Shown: in pieces, positions 38,266 to 46,503 of the stretch
How positions within the stretch are numbered: the first letter of the stretch is position 1
Layout: every line of letters begins with the position of its first letter
Assembly: GCF_005943945.1 (NCBI RefSeq)
Contig: NZ_CP040710.1
Location: 62,001 to 126,000 of the forward strand
Direction of reading: 5' to 3'
From: Aggregatimonas sangjinii
GTDB lineage: Bacteria; Bacteroidota; Bacteroidia; Flavobacteriales; Flavobacteriaceae
Length of the DNA: 64,000 nucleotides
Notes under the pieces: model-generated
Told to the model about the DNA's origin: nothing
The model's database searches: none
What the model saw: only the letters and a program-made list of their open reading frames with translations
Made by a program: the position numbers and the translations under genes

Positions 38266-40128
38266 ATGAAAAAATCCCATCTATGCATTATACTGGTCAT
38301 CTTGGTGTATTCGGTAGGATGTGAAGAAGAACTAGAACAGATGCAGGAAAGCCCTAAAAAGAAAGAAGTTGTTTACCAAGTCTTTACCAGACTTTTTGGT
38401 AATACGAATACGACCAATACACCTTGGGGAACCTTGGAAGAAAACGGGGTCGGTAAATTCTCCGATTTTTCGGAGGAAGCACTTCGGGAAATCAAAAACC
38501 TAGGGGTTACCTATATCTGGTATACCGGTGTACCCCACCATGACGTGATAACCGACTACACCGATTTTGGTATCAGCCAGGATGATCCGGATATCGTGAA
38601 GGGTAGGGCGGGTTCACCCTATGCCGTCAAGGATTATTATAATGTGAATCCCGATTTAGCGGAAAATCCCGAGGAACGATTGGCCGAATTCAAGGCGTTG
38701 ATCCGGCGAACCCATCAGGCTGACTTGAAGCTGTTGATCGATATCGTTCCAAATCACGTAGCGCGCAATTACGAGGGAAAAACGACACCTGAAGGTTCGG
38801 CTCCGTTCGGGGCAACCGATGATACCTCGGTCGAATACGCTAGGAACAATGATTTTTATTACATCCCAGGGCAGGATTTTGAGGTGCCCGATTGGCGCGA
38901 TGGTTATCAGCCTTTGGGAGGGGAAAATCATCCGATGCTTGACGGGAAATTTAACGAAAGCCCTGCAAAATGGACCGGAAATGGTTCGCGTTTGGCCAAA
39001 CCGGACCAAAACGATTGGTACGAGACGGTAAAGATAAATTATGGCGTTAAGCCCGATGGTACATACGATTTTGAAACGCTTCCTGAAGACTTTGGATTGC
39101 GTGGGTTTGAGGAACACCATGCCTTTTGGTCTAACAAGGATGTACCTGGCTCATGGAAAAAATTTAAGGACATCGCGCTCTATTGGTTAGATTTAGGGGT
39201 GGATGGCTTTCGTTTTGATATGGCCGAAATGGTACCTGTAGAATTCTGGAGTTATATGAATTCGAATATTAAAATGAAAAATCCCGATGCCTTTCTCCTG
39301 GCAGAGGTGTACAATCCCGATTTGTATAGGGACTATATATTCAAAGGTAAAATGGACTATTTATATGATAAGGTCGAGATGTACGACTCGCTCAAACATA
39401 TCATGCAGGGTCACGGGTGGACGGACCATTTGCCCGTTGTGAAAAGAGGAACGCAGGACATTGAGCATCATTTGTTGCATTTTTTGGAAAACCATGACGA
39501 GCAACGCATCGCCAGCCCGGCCTTCGTCGGTGATGCCAAAAAAGGGATGCCTGCCATGGTCGTCTCGGCAACCATGACCACGGCACCCATTATGATTTAC
39601 TTCGGTCAGGAAGTAGGGGAGCCTGCGGCCGAGGATGGGGGATTTGGCGATCCGACTCGTACATCCATTTTCGATTACATAGGTGTACCAAGTCATCAGC
39701 GTTGGGTCAACGACAAAAAGTTCGATGGAGGGCAATTGAGCGAGGATGAAAAAAGTCTTCGTGATTTTTACAAGCGTCTTTTAAATTTCACTGTGGCCAG
39801 CGATGCCCTGGGTGGAAGCTATGAAGACATCCATTTTTACAATAAGGAGCGCACCGAAAACTATGATCATCGCGTGCTTTCATACGTACGGTGGTCGGGT
39901 ACGGAACGTTTGGTAATAGTTTCCAATTTTGAAGCGGACCGTTCCCGCGAATTTCAATTGAAAATCCCACCGGAAATCCTTGCCGAATGGGATTTGAAAA
40001 ATGGCACCTATTCCACTGTAGATATGTTGTATGGTTCAGCCTTGCCCTTAGTGGTAAACGATAGTGTGGGTCAAATCGACATAGACTTGAAACCCTTGGA
40101 GTCTTTTATTCTCAAAATTGAAGAATAA
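38266..40128 (+). CDS. GH13 alpha-amylase-family lipoprotein
   Basis: 620 aa with a lipoprotein signal (LVYSVGC) and acidic residues after Cys, so probably surface or periplasmic. The GH13 conserved regions are DIVPNHVARN (region I), GVDGFRFDMAE with nucleophile D318, LLAEVYNP with acid/base E347, and FLENHDEQR with D411. It starts one base after the GH65 stop. It likely degrades alpha-1,4-glucan to maltose-type sugars; neopullulanase-like or alpha-glucosidase activity is possible. The order enzyme - phosphorylase - mutase makes a compact route from alpha-glucan to glucose 6-phosphate, but no inner-membrane maltose transporter is present in the window. Confidence 0.9.
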   Translation: MKKSHLCIILVILVYSVGCEEELEQMQESPKKKEVVYQVFTRLFGNTNTTNTPWGTLEENGVGKFSDFSEEALREIKNLGVTYIWYTGVPHHDVITDYTDFGISQDDPDIVKGRAGSPYAVKDYYNVNPDLAENPEERLAEFKALIRRTHQADLKLLIDIVPNHVARNYEGKTTPEGSAPFGATDDTSVEYARNNDFYYIPGQDFEVPDWRDGYQPLGGENHPMLDGKFNESPAKWTGNGSRLAKPDQNDWYETVKINYGVKPDGTYDFETLPEDFGLRGFEEHHAFWSNKDVPGSWKKFKDIALYWLDLGVDGFRFDMAEMVPVEFWSYMNSNIKMKNPDAFLLAEVYNPDLYRDYIFKGKMDYLYDKVEMYDSLKHIMQGHGWTDHLPVVKRGTQDIEHHLLHFLENHDEQRIASPAFVGDAKKGMPAMVVSATMTTAPIMIYFGQEVGEPAAEDGGFGDPTRTSIFDYIGVPSHQRWVNDKKFDGGQLSEDEKSLRDFYKRLLNFTVASDALGGSYEDIHFYNKERTENYDHRVLSYVRWSGTERLVIVSNFEADRSREFQLKIPPEILAEWDLKNGTYSTVDMLYGSALPLVVNDSVGQIDIDLKPLESFILKIEE

Positions 40129-40233
40129 ATCACTCGGTTTTGGCATAATGTAGGGCTCCTGCAATACCCCCATTAAGCTATCCTACCTGTTTGAAGCAGT
40201 GCGCATCCTAGAACAGATTTCGAAAACCAATTG

Positions 40234-40241
40234 TATCTTTG
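40234..40241 (+). promoter_or_regulatory. Candidate -7 element for the GDPD gene
   Basis: TATCTTTG matches TAnnTTTG exactly, 31 bp before ATG 40273, giving a short leader of about 25 nt. No exact TTG was found at the expected -33 distance. Confidence 0.5.
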
Positions 40242-40272
40242 ATAAACTTAATTGCAAGCAATACAGAAAAGA

Positions 40273-41016
40273 ATGAGATTTTTAGTCACCATATTTTCGC
40301 TGTTTTTATTTTTAAGCTGCACACGCATGAACGAACCTTTGATAATAGGGCATCGTGGGGCCATGGGCCACGAAACGGAAAACACCTTGGCCTCTGTACA
40401 GAAAGCACTTGACTTGGGTGTAGATGGTATCGAGATCGATGTCTTTAATATCGAGAGTGGGGAGACCGTTGTGTTTCACGATGAGCGGGTAGAACGTCTG
40501 ACCAATGGTGGGGGGCGTGTAGAGGAATACAATTATGTAGACCTATTGCAACTTACCCTTGACGGAAATCATAAAATACCGATGCTGCAGGACGTCCTGA
40601 AATTAATTGATAACAAAGTACTCCTCAATATCGAACTCAAGGGTGCCGGGACATCGGATCGGGTGAATTTTATTATGAATTACTATATCGAAGAACGAGG
40701 TTGGTCTCCAGAGAATTTTCTCATCTCCAGTTTCAATTGGGATGAGCTACGGGAGATGCGCAAAATTAATCCCGACGTGGCCATCGCTGTACTAACCGAA
40801 GACGACCCCCTTGAAGCGATTCCGGAGGCCATAGAACTGAAGGCCGTTGCGATTAACCCGGATTACGAGAAACTTACAAGTGAAAACAATTTGGCGATCA
40901 AGGATGCCGGTTTTAAAATCTATGCGTGGACGGTGAATGAACCGCAGGATATCATAAAAATGAAACGATTTGGTGTCGACGGCATTATCACCAATTATCC
41001 TGAACGCATTCGCTAA
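40273..41016 (+). CDS. Glycerophosphodiester phosphodiesterase family lipoprotein
   Basis: About 247 aa from ATG 40273; an in-frame TTG at 40252 is less likely because the ATG starts directly at a lipoprotein signal, MRFLVTIFSLFLFLSC. GDPD motifs are IIGHRGAMGHETENT (HR and E residues), GIEIDVFN (ExD metal ligands), VVFHDERVERLTNGGG, and the C-terminal YAWTVNEP and GVDGIITNYPE. It hydrolyses glycerophosphodiesters to glycerol 3-phosphate and an alcohol. Its stop touches the start of the following flavoprotein gene, so both are one operon. Confidence 0.92.
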   Translation: MRFLVTIFSLFLFLSCTRMNEPLIIGHRGAMGHETENTLASVQKALDLGVDGIEIDVFNIESGETVVFHDERVERLTNGGGRVEEYNYVDLLQLTLDGNHKIPMLQDVLKLIDNKVLLNIELKGAGTSDRVNFIMNYYIEERGWSPENFLISSFNWDELREMRKINPDVAIAVLTEDDPLEAIPEAIELKAVAINPDYEKLTSENNLAIKDAGFKIYAWTVNEPQDIIKMKRFGVDGIITNYPERIR

Positions 41017-42297
41017 ATGTACGATGTACTGATCATAGGAGGGGGCGCAGCGGGGTTCTATGCGGCCATACATGTAGCTGAGGCAAATCCTACCTTTAAG
41101 GTGGGTATCCTGGAGCGCGGAAAGGAAGTATTGGGTAAAGTAAAGGTTTCCGGTGGGGGCCGATGTAATGTTACCCATGCCGAATTCGACCCAGGTGAAT
41201 TGGTAAAACGATATCCCAGAGGGGAAAAAGAGCTCTTAGGACCGTTTCACGCCTACTGTAGTGGCGATACCGTGGCCTTTTTTCAAGAAAGGGGCATCGA
41301 ATTGAAAATCGAGGACGACGGGCGAATGTTTCCGATTACGAATAGCTCACAAACCATCATAGACTGCTTTTTAAGCGAAACAGTTCGTTTGGGGATTCAC
41401 ATTTTACGTCATAGTACGGTAACCGATATTCGACACACAACTTTGGCAAACAAAGAAAAAGGATGGGCGGTCAAATCGATCAAGGGTTCCTATGAAACCA
41501 AAAAGTTATTGGTAGCGACCGGAAGCAACCCGAAAATATGGAATCTACTCGAAAAATTAGGGCATACGATCGTTCCACCGGTTCCTTCACTATTTACCTT
41601 TAATATTAAGGATGAGCGAATCAATGGGATTCCCGGAGTAAGCACCCCGGCGTCGGTGTCCGTTTTGGCAAAGAGTCATTCGAATTCAAAAGTAACCATC
41701 AAGCTACGGAGCCAAAGGCCCGATGAGGTATTGCTCCAAGATGAGGGGCCGGTACTCATTACCCATTGGGGATTAAGTGGCCCGGCGATCCTAAAACTGT
41801 CGGCTTGGGGAGCTATTTTGATGAATGACCGTAACTACCGTTTCAAAATCAGGGTCAATTGGTTGCCCGATTTTAACAAAGGTGCCATTATCTCTTTTCT
41901 AATGGATATCAAAGAGGTAGAAGGAAAGAAGACCGTACTGCGTACCAAGGCCTTTGAACTACCACGGCGTTTATGGACGAACCTCGTGCGCGCCTCCGAT
42001 ATAGAAAAAACGACGAAGTGGGCCGACACCACCAAAGAACAGTTACAGGCACTTGCCAAGCAGTTGACCGAATGTGAGTTCGAGGTAGATGGAAAAAGTA
42101 CCTTTAAAGAAGAATTCGTGACCGCGGGCGGGGTAGATTTGAAGGAAATCAATTTCAAGACCTTTTCAAGTAAAAAGTTACCTAATTTGTTCTTTGCCGG
42201 GGAAATCATGAATGTGGATGCGCTAACCGGGGGCTATAATTTTCAAAATGCATGGACCAGCGCCTACATCGCCGCGAAGGGAATTTCGGGGGGCTAG
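41017..42297 (+). CDS. HI0933-like NAD(P)/FAD-dependent oxidoreductase
   Basis: 426 aa. The FAD-binding Rossmann motif is DVLIIGGGAAGFYAA at the N-terminus, followed by VKVSGGGRCNVTHAE, which is diagnostic for the HI0933/YhiN flavoprotein family. Further family elements are DDGRMFPITNSSQTIIDC, LLVATGSNP, ITHWGLSGPAILKLSAW and the C-terminal FAGEIMNVDALTGGYNFQ. The reaction is not known for this family. It starts directly after the GDPD stop codon. Confidence 0.93.
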   Translation: MYDVLIIGGGAAGFYAAIHVAEANPTFKVGILERGKEVLGKVKVSGGGRCNVTHAEFDPGELVKRYPRGEKELLGPFHAYCSGDTVAFFQERGIELKIEDDGRMFPITNSSQTIIDCFLSETVRLGIHILRHSTVTDIRHTTLANKEKGWAVKSIKGSYETKKLLVATGSNPKIWNLLEKLGHTIVPPVPSLFTFNIKDERINGIPGVSTPASVSVLAKSHSNSKVTIKLRSQRPDEVLLQDEGPVLITHWGLSGPAILKLSAWGAILMNDRNYRFKIRVNWLPDFNKGAIISFLMDIKEVEGKKTVLRTKAFELPRRLWTNLVRASDIEKTTKWADTTKEQLQALAKQLTECEFEVDGKSTFKEEFVTAGGVDLKEINFKTFSSKKLPNLFFAGEIMNVDALTGGYNFQNAWTSAYIAAKGISGG

Positions 42298-42327
42298 GCA
42301 AAGACATTCTGCAACTGCCATCGATTT

Positions 42328-42335
42328 TAATTTTG
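42328..42335 (+). promoter_or_regulatory. Candidate -7 element for the DUF1697 gene
   Basis: TAATTTTG matches TAnnTTTG exactly, 20 bp before the ATG at 42356, predicting a leader of about 14 nt. Confidence 0.45.
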
Positions 42336-42355
42336 ATTTTTCAAATGCCTGACTA

Positions 42356-42895
42356 ATGCACAAATACATCGCGCTTTTAAGGGGAATCAACGTCAGCGGA
42401 CAAAAGAAGATTATCATGTCCGAATTGCGCGACATGCTGAAGGCGTTAAATTTTCAAGATGTCGAGACCTATATTCAAAGCGGAAATATCGCTTTAAAGA
42501 GCTCGGAAGGCCGTAACGCTAAGGTTGCCGAAAAAATCAAAAAAGCCATTGCCGACACCTTTGGTTACGATGTTCCTGTTTTGGTCAAGACCTATGGGGA
42601 ATTGAAATCTATTTTCAAGAAAAATCCCTTTACCGATGCCTCCGACATCGAACACAAAAGGGTCTATTTCGCTTTACTTCAAGAAACGCCACAACCCGAA
42701 TTGATCAAAACATTTCAACAGGAAAAATTTGAAGCCGAAGCGTTTATGGTGACGAATGATTGCGTTTATCTGAATTACAAGATGGGTGCGGGGAAGGCGA
42801 AACTCAGTAACACCCTTATCGAGCGAAAATTAAAAGTTTCGGCAACTTCAAGAAACTACCGAACCATGGTCAAGTTGTTGGAAATGGCACAATGA
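42356..42895 (+). CDS. DUF1697 family protein
   Basis: 179 aa, typical size. The family signature is at the N-terminus: YIALLRGINVSGQKKIIMSE followed by FQDVETYIQSGNIAL, and the C-terminal RNYRTMVKLLEM is also conserved. No signal peptide, so cytoplasmic. The biochemical function is unknown. It stands between the HI0933-like gene and the mevalonate cluster with its own -7 element. Confidence 0.9.
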   Translation: MHKYIALLRGINVSGQKKIIMSELRDMLKALNFQDVETYIQSGNIALKSSEGRNAKVAEKIKKAIADTFGYDVPVLVKTYGELKSIFKKNPFTDASDIEHKRVYFALLQETPQPELIKTFQQEKFEAEAFMVTNDCVYLNYKMGAGKAKLSNTLIERKLKVSATSRNYRTMVKLLEMAQ

Positions 42896-43012
42896 GCTAT
42901 AAGATAGCTGCGGGCAGGTGATTGTAGAAGCTTTTATGTCATCCTGGATTAACCCTATCATTTCGCAACCTTCATTACTCGCTATCGAATTCCCATCCTT
43001 CCATAAAAAGGT

Positions 43013-43020
43013 TAATTTTG
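43013..43020 (+). promoter_or_regulatory. Candidate -7 element of mvaD, possible leaderless transcript
   Basis: TAATTTTG, an exact TAnnTTTG match, ends 4 bp before ATG 43025. Transcription starting the usual 5-7 nt downstream would begin at or beside the start codon, so the mRNA may be leaderless or nearly so. Confidence 0.45.
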
Positions 43021-43024
43021 TAAC

Positions 43025-44119
43025 ATGAGAGAACAGGATTTTGAACCCGCAAACTATGTGGGTCAAGTAGATGAAGGTAAAGTTACCTATCGTTCCCCGA
43101 GTAACATCGCCCTTGTGAAGTATTGGGGCAAAAAAGAACATCAGATTCCTGCGAACCCCTCCATCAGTTTTACGTTGGAAAGTTGTGCGACCACGACTAC
43201 GGTTTCGTTTACCAAATTAAAATCCAAGGCGAAGGACTATTCTTTTGAGCTATCGTTCGAAGGAAAGCCAAAGGAAGATTTTAAGCCGAAAATTGAAGTT
43301 TTTTTCAATCGAATCGAACCTTATCTTCCCTTTTTAAAGGAATATCATTTTATCATTGAAACATCGAATTCTTTCCCGCATAGCAGCGGTATTGCTTCCT
43401 CCGCCAGCGGAATGTCCGCGCTTGCGCTTTGTTTGATGCATCTTGAAATGGAGCTTCAGCCAGATTTAACGATCGAATATTTCAATCAAAAAGCGTCTTT
43501 CTTGGCCCGTCTGGGCTCAGGAAGCGCTTGCAGAAGCATTGAAGGTCCGCTGGTACAATGGGGAAAGCACGAGACTGTGGGAAGTACAGATCTATTCGGA
43601 ATCAGATATCCCTATAAAGTCCACCCTGTATTTCAGGAATACCACGATACGATTCTTTTGGTCGACAAGGGCCAAAAGCAGGTGAGCAGTACCGTTGGTC
43701 ACGATTTAATGCACAATCATCCGTTCGCTGAACAACGTTTCGCCCAAGCGCATGAAAATCTGACGAAATTAAGGACGGTTTTTGAAAATGGGGATGTAGA
43801 AACGTTCATTCAAATCGTTGAAAGCGAGGCCCTCACCTTGCACGCCATGATGATGACCAGTCTGCCTTATTTTATATTGATGAAGTCCAATACCCTCGAA
43901 ATCATCAATACCATATGGGCCTTCCGTAAAAAAACCGGTACCCCTGTCTGTTTTACCTTAGACGCAGGTGCCAATGTACACGTTTTATTTCCGAAGGCTG
44001 AAAAAGAAAAAGTAGATCGTTTTATTGCGGATGAACTGGTTGTTTTTTGCGAAAACGGGCAGTATATTTGTGATAGCGTAGGATATGGAGCAAAGAAATT
44101 AATAGATAAAAATGAATAA
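43025..44119 (+). CDS. mvaD: Diphosphomevalonate decarboxylase
   Basis: 364 aa, GHMP superfamily. It converts mevalonate 5-diphosphate to isopentenyl diphosphate, the last step of the mevalonate pathway. Motifs are RSPSNIALVKYWGKK near the N-terminus (substrate-binding Tyr and Lys), NSFPHSSGIASSASGMSALA (phosphate-binding loop) and RLGSGSACRSIEGPLVQW (conserved Ser/Arg region). The cluster continues with a mevalonate kinase-like gene and a UbiA prenyltransferase, interrupted by a four-helix-bundle gene that begins 29 bp after this stop. Confidence 0.95.
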   Translation: MREQDFEPANYVGQVDEGKVTYRSPSNIALVKYWGKKEHQIPANPSISFTLESCATTTTVSFTKLKSKAKDYSFELSFEGKPKEDFKPKIEVFFNRIEPYLPFLKEYHFIIETSNSFPHSSGIASSASGMSALALCLMHLEMELQPDLTIEYFNQKASFLARLGSGSACRSIEGPLVQWGKHETVGSTDLFGIRYPYKVHPVFQEYHDTILLVDKGQKQVSSTVGHDLMHNHPFAEQRFAQAHENLTKLRTVFENGDVETFIQIVESEALTLHAMMMTSLPYFILMKSNTLEIINTIWAFRKKTGTPVCFTLDAGANVHVLFPKAEKEKVDRFIADELVVFCENGQYICDSVGYGAKKLIDKNE

Positions 44120-44146
44120 TTAATAACGAATGATTCCGTTATTAAT
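44119..44146 (+). repeat. Perfect 10-bp hairpin directly after mvaD
   Basis: ATTAATAACG (44119-44128) pairs with CGTTATTAAT (44137-44146) around an 8-nt loop, immediately after the mvaD stop and 2 bp before the next ATG. No T run follows, so it is more likely an RNA stem or insertion edge than an intrinsic terminator, and it could affect initiation at 44149. Confidence 0.6.
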
Positions 44147-44148
44147 GC

Positions 44149-44496
44149 ATGAGAGACAACGTTATAAAATCCAAGAGTTTCGATTTTGCAGTGTATATTG
44201 TATATCTTTATAAGAAGTTGGTTGCCGAGCACAAGGAATATGTTATGTCTAGGCAACTTCTGAAATCAGGAACTTCAATTGGTGCGAATGTAAGGGAAGC
44301 CGAGTTTGCGGTTAGCAAACCTGATTTCATCAATAAGATGACAATTAGCCTAAAAGAAGCGAATGAAACCGATTATTGGCTCGATTTGTTGCACAAAACT
44401 GGTTATTTAGTTGATGAAACTCATCTAAACGCCAAGCATAAAATAGAGGAAATATTAAAATTATTGGTAAGTATTGTAAAATCGTCCAAGCAATAA
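44149..44496 (+). CDS. Four-helix-bundle protein (23S rRNA intervening-sequence S23-like)
   Basis: 115 aa. The sequence FDFAVYIVYLYKKLV, SRQLLKSGTSIGANVREAEF, DFINKMTISLKEANETDYWL and a final helix KIEEILKLLVSIVKSSK matches the small four-helix proteins found inside 23S rRNA intervening sequences and as free genes in Bacteroidota; family members form pentamers and may bind nucleic acid. It interrupts an otherwise compact mevalonate gene cluster, is more AT-rich than its neighbours and is flanked by matching inverted sequences, all suggesting insertion. Function unknown. Confidence 0.88.
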   Translation: MRDNVIKSKSFDFAVYIVYLYKKLVAEHKEYVMSRQLLKSGTSIGANVREAEFAVSKPDFINKMTISLKEANETDYWLDLLHKTGYLVDETHLNAKHKIEEILKLLVSIVKSSKQ

Positions 44497-44532
44497 TTAT
44501 TAATTTTTCACTAGCCATTTATAATTAAAATA

Positions 44533-45471
44533 ATGAAAGGACCCTTATTTTATTCGAAAATCCTTCTCTTTGGAGAGTACGGAATCATTAAAGATTCTAA
44601 AGGACTTTCCATCCCCTATAACTTTTTTAAAGGAGCCTTGAAGAACGACGACGTCGATTCCGAGGCGGCTAAGAAATCGAATAGTGGCCTAAGGGAATTT
44701 GCCGGCTATCTTGAAATCGTACAAAAAAATAGTCCCGACTTGGTTTCTTTCGATATCGCCGCCTTAAAAAGGGATGTTGATGCCGGAATGTATTTCGATA
44801 GTTCAATTCCCCAAGGATACGGTGTGGGCAGTAGTGGTGCTTTGGTAGCAGCTATTTATGATAAATATGCCAAGGAAAAGATTACGGTTCTCGAAAATCT
44901 GACCCGAGAAAAGCTTTTAAAATTGAAAATGATTTTCGGTAAAATGGAGTCATTTTTTCACGGGAAATCTTCAGGACTAGATCCCTTGAACAGTTATTTA
45001 AGTCTGCCGATTCTAATCAATTCCAAAGACAATATCGAATCTGCCAGTATTCCCTCTCAAAATACTGAGGGCAAAGGTGCCGTATTCCTTTTAGATAGCG
45101 GTATCACTGGTGAAACGGCCCCAATGGTTCAGATTTTTATGGAAAAAATGAAGAACGAAGGGTTTCGCAATATGCTAAAGGACCAGTTCATCAAACATAC
45201 CGATGCCTGCGTTGAAGATTTTGTAGACGGTAATATAAAATCACTTTTCGGGAATTTAAAGCAACTCTCCCACGTTGTTCTCGATAACTTTAAGCCGATG
45301 ATTCCCAAGAAGTTTCATCAGTTGTGGAAACAAGGAATCGATACCAATGAGTACTACCTAAAACTCTGTGGATCAGGTGGTGGGGGTTATATTTTAGGAT
45401 TCACAGAAGATATCGACAAGGCCAAATCCGCACTGAAAGACTACAATTTAGAAGTGGTATACAACTTCTAA
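44533..45471 (+). CDS. Mevalonate kinase-like GHMP kinase
   Basis: 312 aa. The start MKGPLFYSKILLFGEYGII contains the N-terminal K-(I/L)-L-x-GEY motif of mevalonate kinases; SSIPQGYGVGSSGALVAAIY is the GHMP ATP-binding loop; KMESFFHGKSSGLDPLNSY holds the HGxSSGxD active-site motif; and LKLCGSGGGGYILGF is motif 3. It phosphorylates mevalonate, or possibly phosphomevalonate, upstream of MvaD in the same pathway. The following UbiA gene starts 10 bp later. Confidence 0.9.
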   Translation: MKGPLFYSKILLFGEYGIIKDSKGLSIPYNFFKGALKNDDVDSEAAKKSNSGLREFAGYLEIVQKNSPDLVSFDIAALKRDVDAGMYFDSSIPQGYGVGSSGALVAAIYDKYAKEKITVLENLTREKLLKLKMIFGKMESFFHGKSSGLDPLNSYLSLPILINSKDNIESASIPSQNTEGKGAVFLLDSGITGETAPMVQIFMEKMKNEGFRNMLKDQFIKHTDACVEDFVDGNIKSLFGNLKQLSHVVLDNFKPMIPKKFHQLWKQGIDTNEYYLKLCGSGGGGYILGFTEDIDKAKSALKDYNLEVVYNF

Positions 45472-45481
45472 TACCTATCAC

Positions 45482-46387
45482 ATGCTTAGTCGAAAAAACA
45501 AACTGCTTCTTCTTAAGTTGCTCAGTTTGTTCTCCGTAGTGCGTGGGTATAATATTTTGATGATCGCCTTGGCGCAGTACTTAGCCTCTATTTATATTCT
45601 TTCGCCAAATCTGCCGCTTCGTCAGGTTATTTTTGATCTAAATCTCTTTTTCATTGTTCTGGCATCCGGCTTGGTCATAGCGAGTGGTTACATCATCAAC
45701 AATTTTTATGATGCCGAAAAAGATTTGATCAACAAGCCAAAAAAGAGCATGTTAGATCGCTTGGTGGGACAGCGCTTTAAGTTGACTACCTATTTCCTTC
45801 TTAATTTTCTGGCCGTATTTGCGGCAAGTTATGTTTCCTTTAGAGCTGTTCTCTTTTTCTCGGCCTATATTTTTGGAATTTGGTTGTATTCCCATAAGCT
45901 GAAAAAGGTTCCTTTCATCGGAAATTTTGTATCCGCAATTTTAGCGATTTCCCCTTTTTTTGCCGTCTTTGTGTACTACAAGAATTTCGAAACGGTCATT
46001 TTTGTGCATGCCGTGTTCCTATTTTTGCTGATTTTGGCGCGTGAGATGATCAAGGACCTCGAGAATATGACCGGCGATATCGCCCAGAATTATCGCACTA
46101 TTCCCATATTATATGGTGCTCGGGTTTCTAAATTGGGTATTGCGGCGCTAGTGCTGCTTACCTTGGTTCCGTCCCTTCTGTTGATTGCGAAATTTGATAT
46201 CGGTCATATGAACTTATATTTTATGGCATGTGTGGCGTTTTTGCTTCTTTTTCTAGTGTTGCTGGCACGTTCTTCAACCAAAGCACATTACGTATGGTTG
46301 CATAATATTTTAAAACTCATTATTGTGGTAGGGGTTTTCAGTATCTTGTTGATCGACGTGAATTTGGTACTGAACCGAATTTTTTAA
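45482..46387 (+). CDS. UbiA-family prenyltransferase (geranylgeranylglycerol-phosphate transferase-like)
   Basis: 301 aa integral membrane protein with about eight hydrophobic helices. The two UbiA aspartate motifs are NNFYDAEKDLINKPKK (about residues 74-89) and REMIKDLENMTGD (about 186-198), which bind Mg-prenyl diphosphate. It transfers an isoprenoid chain to an acceptor; homologs in Flavobacteriia are usually named geranylgeranylglycerol-phosphate geranylgeranyltransferase, an archaeal-lipid-type enzyme, but the acceptor cannot be inferred here. Co-location with mevalonate genes is consistent with use of pathway products. Confidence 0.88.
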   Translation: MLSRKNKLLLLKLLSLFSVVRGYNILMIALAQYLASIYILSPNLPLRQVIFDLNLFFIVLASGLVIASGYIINNFYDAEKDLINKPKKSMLDRLVGQRFKLTTYFLLNFLAVFAASYVSFRAVLFFSAYIFGIWLYSHKLKKVPFIGNFVSAILAISPFFAVFVYYKNFETVIFVHAVFLFLLILAREMIKDLENMTGDIAQNYRTIPILYGARVSKLGIAALVLLTLVPSLLLIAKFDIGHMNLYFMACVAFLLLFLVLLARSSTKAHYVWLHNILKLIIVVGVFSILLIDVNLVLNRIF

Positions 46388-46503
46388 AAATGGGAGAGGA
46401 TATCCCAATAATAAGGTCTTCGAATTTACATCTAGGAAGCATAAGTCGCGTTTTGGGTTACTTCTATGGTAAGCGAAGATCACCCTGAAAAAATATATCT
46501 AGA

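Larger units (their letters stand above)
44118..44505. mobile_element. Candidate IVS-like insertion bounded by a 9-bp inverted repeat
   Basis: AATTAATAA at 44118-44126 is complementary to TTATTAATT at 44497-44505, and the pair encloses exactly the four-helix-bundle gene. The left copy overlaps the mvaD stop codon. No transposase or target-site duplication is obvious, and the arms are AT-rich, so chance cannot be excluded. Confidence 0.35.
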
